NCBI GenBank assembly: GCA_964631175.1
Contig: CAZVWH010000028.1
Location: forward strand, 1 to 32,226
Direction: 5' to 3'
DNA: 32,226 nt
From: CAZVWH01 sp964631175
Lineage (GTDB): Bacteria > Planctomycetota > Phycisphaerae > Sedimentisphaerales > Anaerobacaceae
In this document: piece after piece, positions 30,959-32,226 of the stretch
Layout of the letters: each line of letters starts with the position of its first letter
Numbering within the stretch: the first letter of the stretch is position 1
Position numbers and translations under genes: made by a program
The notes under the pieces: model-generated
The model's input: the letters and a program-made list of their open reading frames with translations, nothing else
Databases searched by the model: none
Told to the model about the DNA's origin: nothing

Positions 30959-31897
30959 TCATTGGAAGATAACAAAGTTTTCAAGAAACTCCATGATTTC
31001 TGTTTGATTGTCTGCAATAAAAACGGGATAAGAACCAATGTGGAGAAAATCATAGATTTCTCGTTGACGGGATTGATCAATTCCTATAGATGTTCCTTTT
31101 ATAACCTCTGTTACATTCGTTAAATCATGAATCTTTAATCTCCTTAGATTAGTCTTATCATATCCAAAGCCTATGAAGTAAATATAATGAGAATTTAAAA
31201 GAAGTTTTTGCGCTCTTTTTAATTGAACTGAATCCTTCTCACCACTCATTATGTCGATACCCTCTGCCATTCTTTTAATTTGACTGGGATTAACCTTATA
31301 ATCATAATCAATTCCATTATCCTGTTCCCAAGGTAGATTACCAAGGCTGCCGTATACATGTACAATCGGAATGCATGATAATGCATCAAGAATGTCTTTG
31401 CTGTTTCTCGTAGTACGATTTTTAAGAAAAGAGTGTAAAAAGAATTCTAATGAACGATCGTAGTTGAAAGTTATAAAAGAAATCTTGTAATTTTTTATAT
31501 TATATATGATGACATCAAGTCGATTGAACAACTCCGCATACCAGTTACTTTCTCGTAATCCGATGAAAAGTTGATGTGAATTTTCTTTGCGTTTCAAAAA
31601 ATATGCTATTAGTAACTTGCCGAGCACTTCAAAATCCGGGCGATTTTCAAGAAACTTATCTACTGAATATGTAGCAGCATTCAAAAAACATTCATAGAAC
31701 TCCATAAGTTCCTTGGTGCCATATCCCAATTCATTAAACAAAGGAAGAAGATCTTCCCGTATCTCTGGTATTCCGGTATTAACATTTTGTAAAGAAATCT
31801 TGATCTCCTGACTTAGATTAAATCCGGTAGGATATCCATATGGGACACTTGCACCGGCCCCTAAAATGAATACTGTATTTTTTGTAATCAAAGTCAT
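30959..31897 (-). CDS. Stand-alone SIR2-like NAD-binding protein
   Basis: A 312-residue protein with a single SIR2-like domain. The NAD loop is VFILGAGASVPYGYPTG (G13-x-G-x-S17), the catalytic strand is ISFITFNYDRSLEFFL (N145, D147), and IVHVYGSLGNLPW holds H180. HYIYFIGFGYDKTNLRRL is the late Rossmann strand. These are the marks of SIR2 proteins used in anti-phage NADase systems rather than of deacetylases, which carry zinc cysteines not seen here. No partner gene is visible within the window. GAGG lies only two bases before the ATG; a TTG at residue 3 has better spacing and may be the true start. Confidence 0.8.
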   Translation of the reverse strand: MTLITKNTVFILGAGASVPYGYPTGFNLSQEIKISLQNVNTGIPEIREDLLPLFNELGYGTKELMEFYECFLNAATYSVDKFLENRPDFEVLGKLLIAYFLKRKENSHQLFIGLRESNWYAELFNRLDVIIYNIKNYKISFITFNYDRSLEFFLHSFLKNRTTRNSKDILDALSCIPIVHVYGSLGNLPWEQDNGIDYDYKVNPSQIKRMAEGIDIMSGEKDSVQLKRAQKLLLNSHYIYFIGFGYDKTNLRRLKIHDLTNVTEVIKGTSIGIDQSRQREIYDFLHIGSYPVFIADNQTEIMEFLENFVIFQ

Positions 31898-32086
31898 GAC
31901 CTCTATTAGAAAACATCAGCCTTTTATCTTTTCATAATAGCTCTTAAACCTATTATTTGTTTGCATTGTATCATAGCTCTTTTCTATATTATGCCTCTAC
32001 TACTAACGGCGCAAATCGCTGCGACTAAAACATGGGATATGCCTTGACTTAAAATAACATTTAAGCCGATTTCTGCAAGAGAAAAC

Positions 32087-32173
32087 CTCGATGCTTAATA
32101 CGCCAATCTCATCGAGTACTGAGCATCAAATCCGTAAGTCGAATATTTTATATACCCAAATGCACCGTTTGGG
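32087..32173 (+). promoter_or_regulatory. Leader with competing hairpins before a gene at the right edge
   Basis: CTCGATG (32087-32093) can pair with CATCGAG (32110-32116), or the overlapping GATGCT (32090-32095) can pair with AGCATC (32122-32127); the two exclude each other. A third hairpin, CCCAAA (32155-32160) with TTTGGG (32168-32173), lies 18 bases before the start codon at 32192. The stretch 31898-32086 shows no gene. Confidence 0.35.
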
Positions 32174-32191
32174 TGTGTAATAGGGTGAAGA

Positions 32192-32226
32192 ATGAGCATA
32201 TTTTTATACAATCGTGCACGATGGTA
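32192..32226 (+). CDS. First codons of a gene running off the right edge
   Basis: ATG 32192 has AGGGTGAAG directly upstream, a good ribosome site. The 11 visible codons read MSIFLYNRARW. They are too few to identify a family. Confidence 0.4.
   Translation, partial: MSIFLYNRARW

Overview
The window reads as bacterial chromosome from an environmental, polysaccharide-degrading organism of moderate GC content. The best guess is the Planctomycetota/Phycisphaerae or a related PVC lineage. This rests on the many secreted glycoside hydrolases without SusC/SusD or TonB transporters, the many intergenic palindromic repeats with a REP-associated tyrosine transposase, the small Cys-rich protein type at 22064, and the rplM-rpsI-argC order. 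No rRNA or tRNA gene was seen, so the taxonomy is an inference.

Layout. (1) 1-7022: an amino-acid/export region with a LysE-type exporter, a complete tiny transcription unit encoding a possible 48-residue protein, an EamA/DMT permease, four separate GNAT acetyltransferases, a LysN-like PLP aminotransferase, and a DapF-fold protein whose two catalytic cysteines are both serine. (2) 7023-7629: gene-poor DNA with two palindromic repeats. (3) 7630-21992: a glucuronoxylan-utilisation locus, all on the plus strand: GH9 lipoprotein, GntP-family permease, GH3 with PA14, CE20-like acetylesterase, CE15 glucuronoyl esterase, flavin reductase, GH43 and GH8 (Rex-like). A REP/RAYT unit sits inside it. Together these genes could strip acetyl and methyl-glucuronoyl groups, cut the backbone and finish the oligosaccharides to xylose. 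(4) 22064-24492: a frameshifted small Cys-rich gene, then rplM-rpsI and argC with clear promoter and terminator signals. (5) 24493-26966: a small island bounded by two diverged copies of the argC 3' end. It holds an orphan HigA2-like antitoxin, a SorC-like sugar-binding protein and a HigB2-like toxin relative with a degraded active-site motif. (6) 26975-32226: a nitrilase-superfamily amidohydrolase, a DUF5597 beta-galactosidase-like enzyme, a convergent GH53 galactanase, a stand-alone SIR2-like protein and the first codons of another gene.

Two themes stand out. First, one short repeat (core resembling CCTGAGCnnAGTCGAAGG) occurs between genes and also inside or at the edge of coding sequence. 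It supplies the rplM stop codon, lies in the 5' end of the DUF5597 gene, and appears as an in-frame insertion in the GH53 catalytic domain. Second, the argC-bounded island looks like a toxin-antitoxin-derived module that has gained a sugar-sensor-like partner. All functional calls come from motif recognition by eye; no database search was possible.
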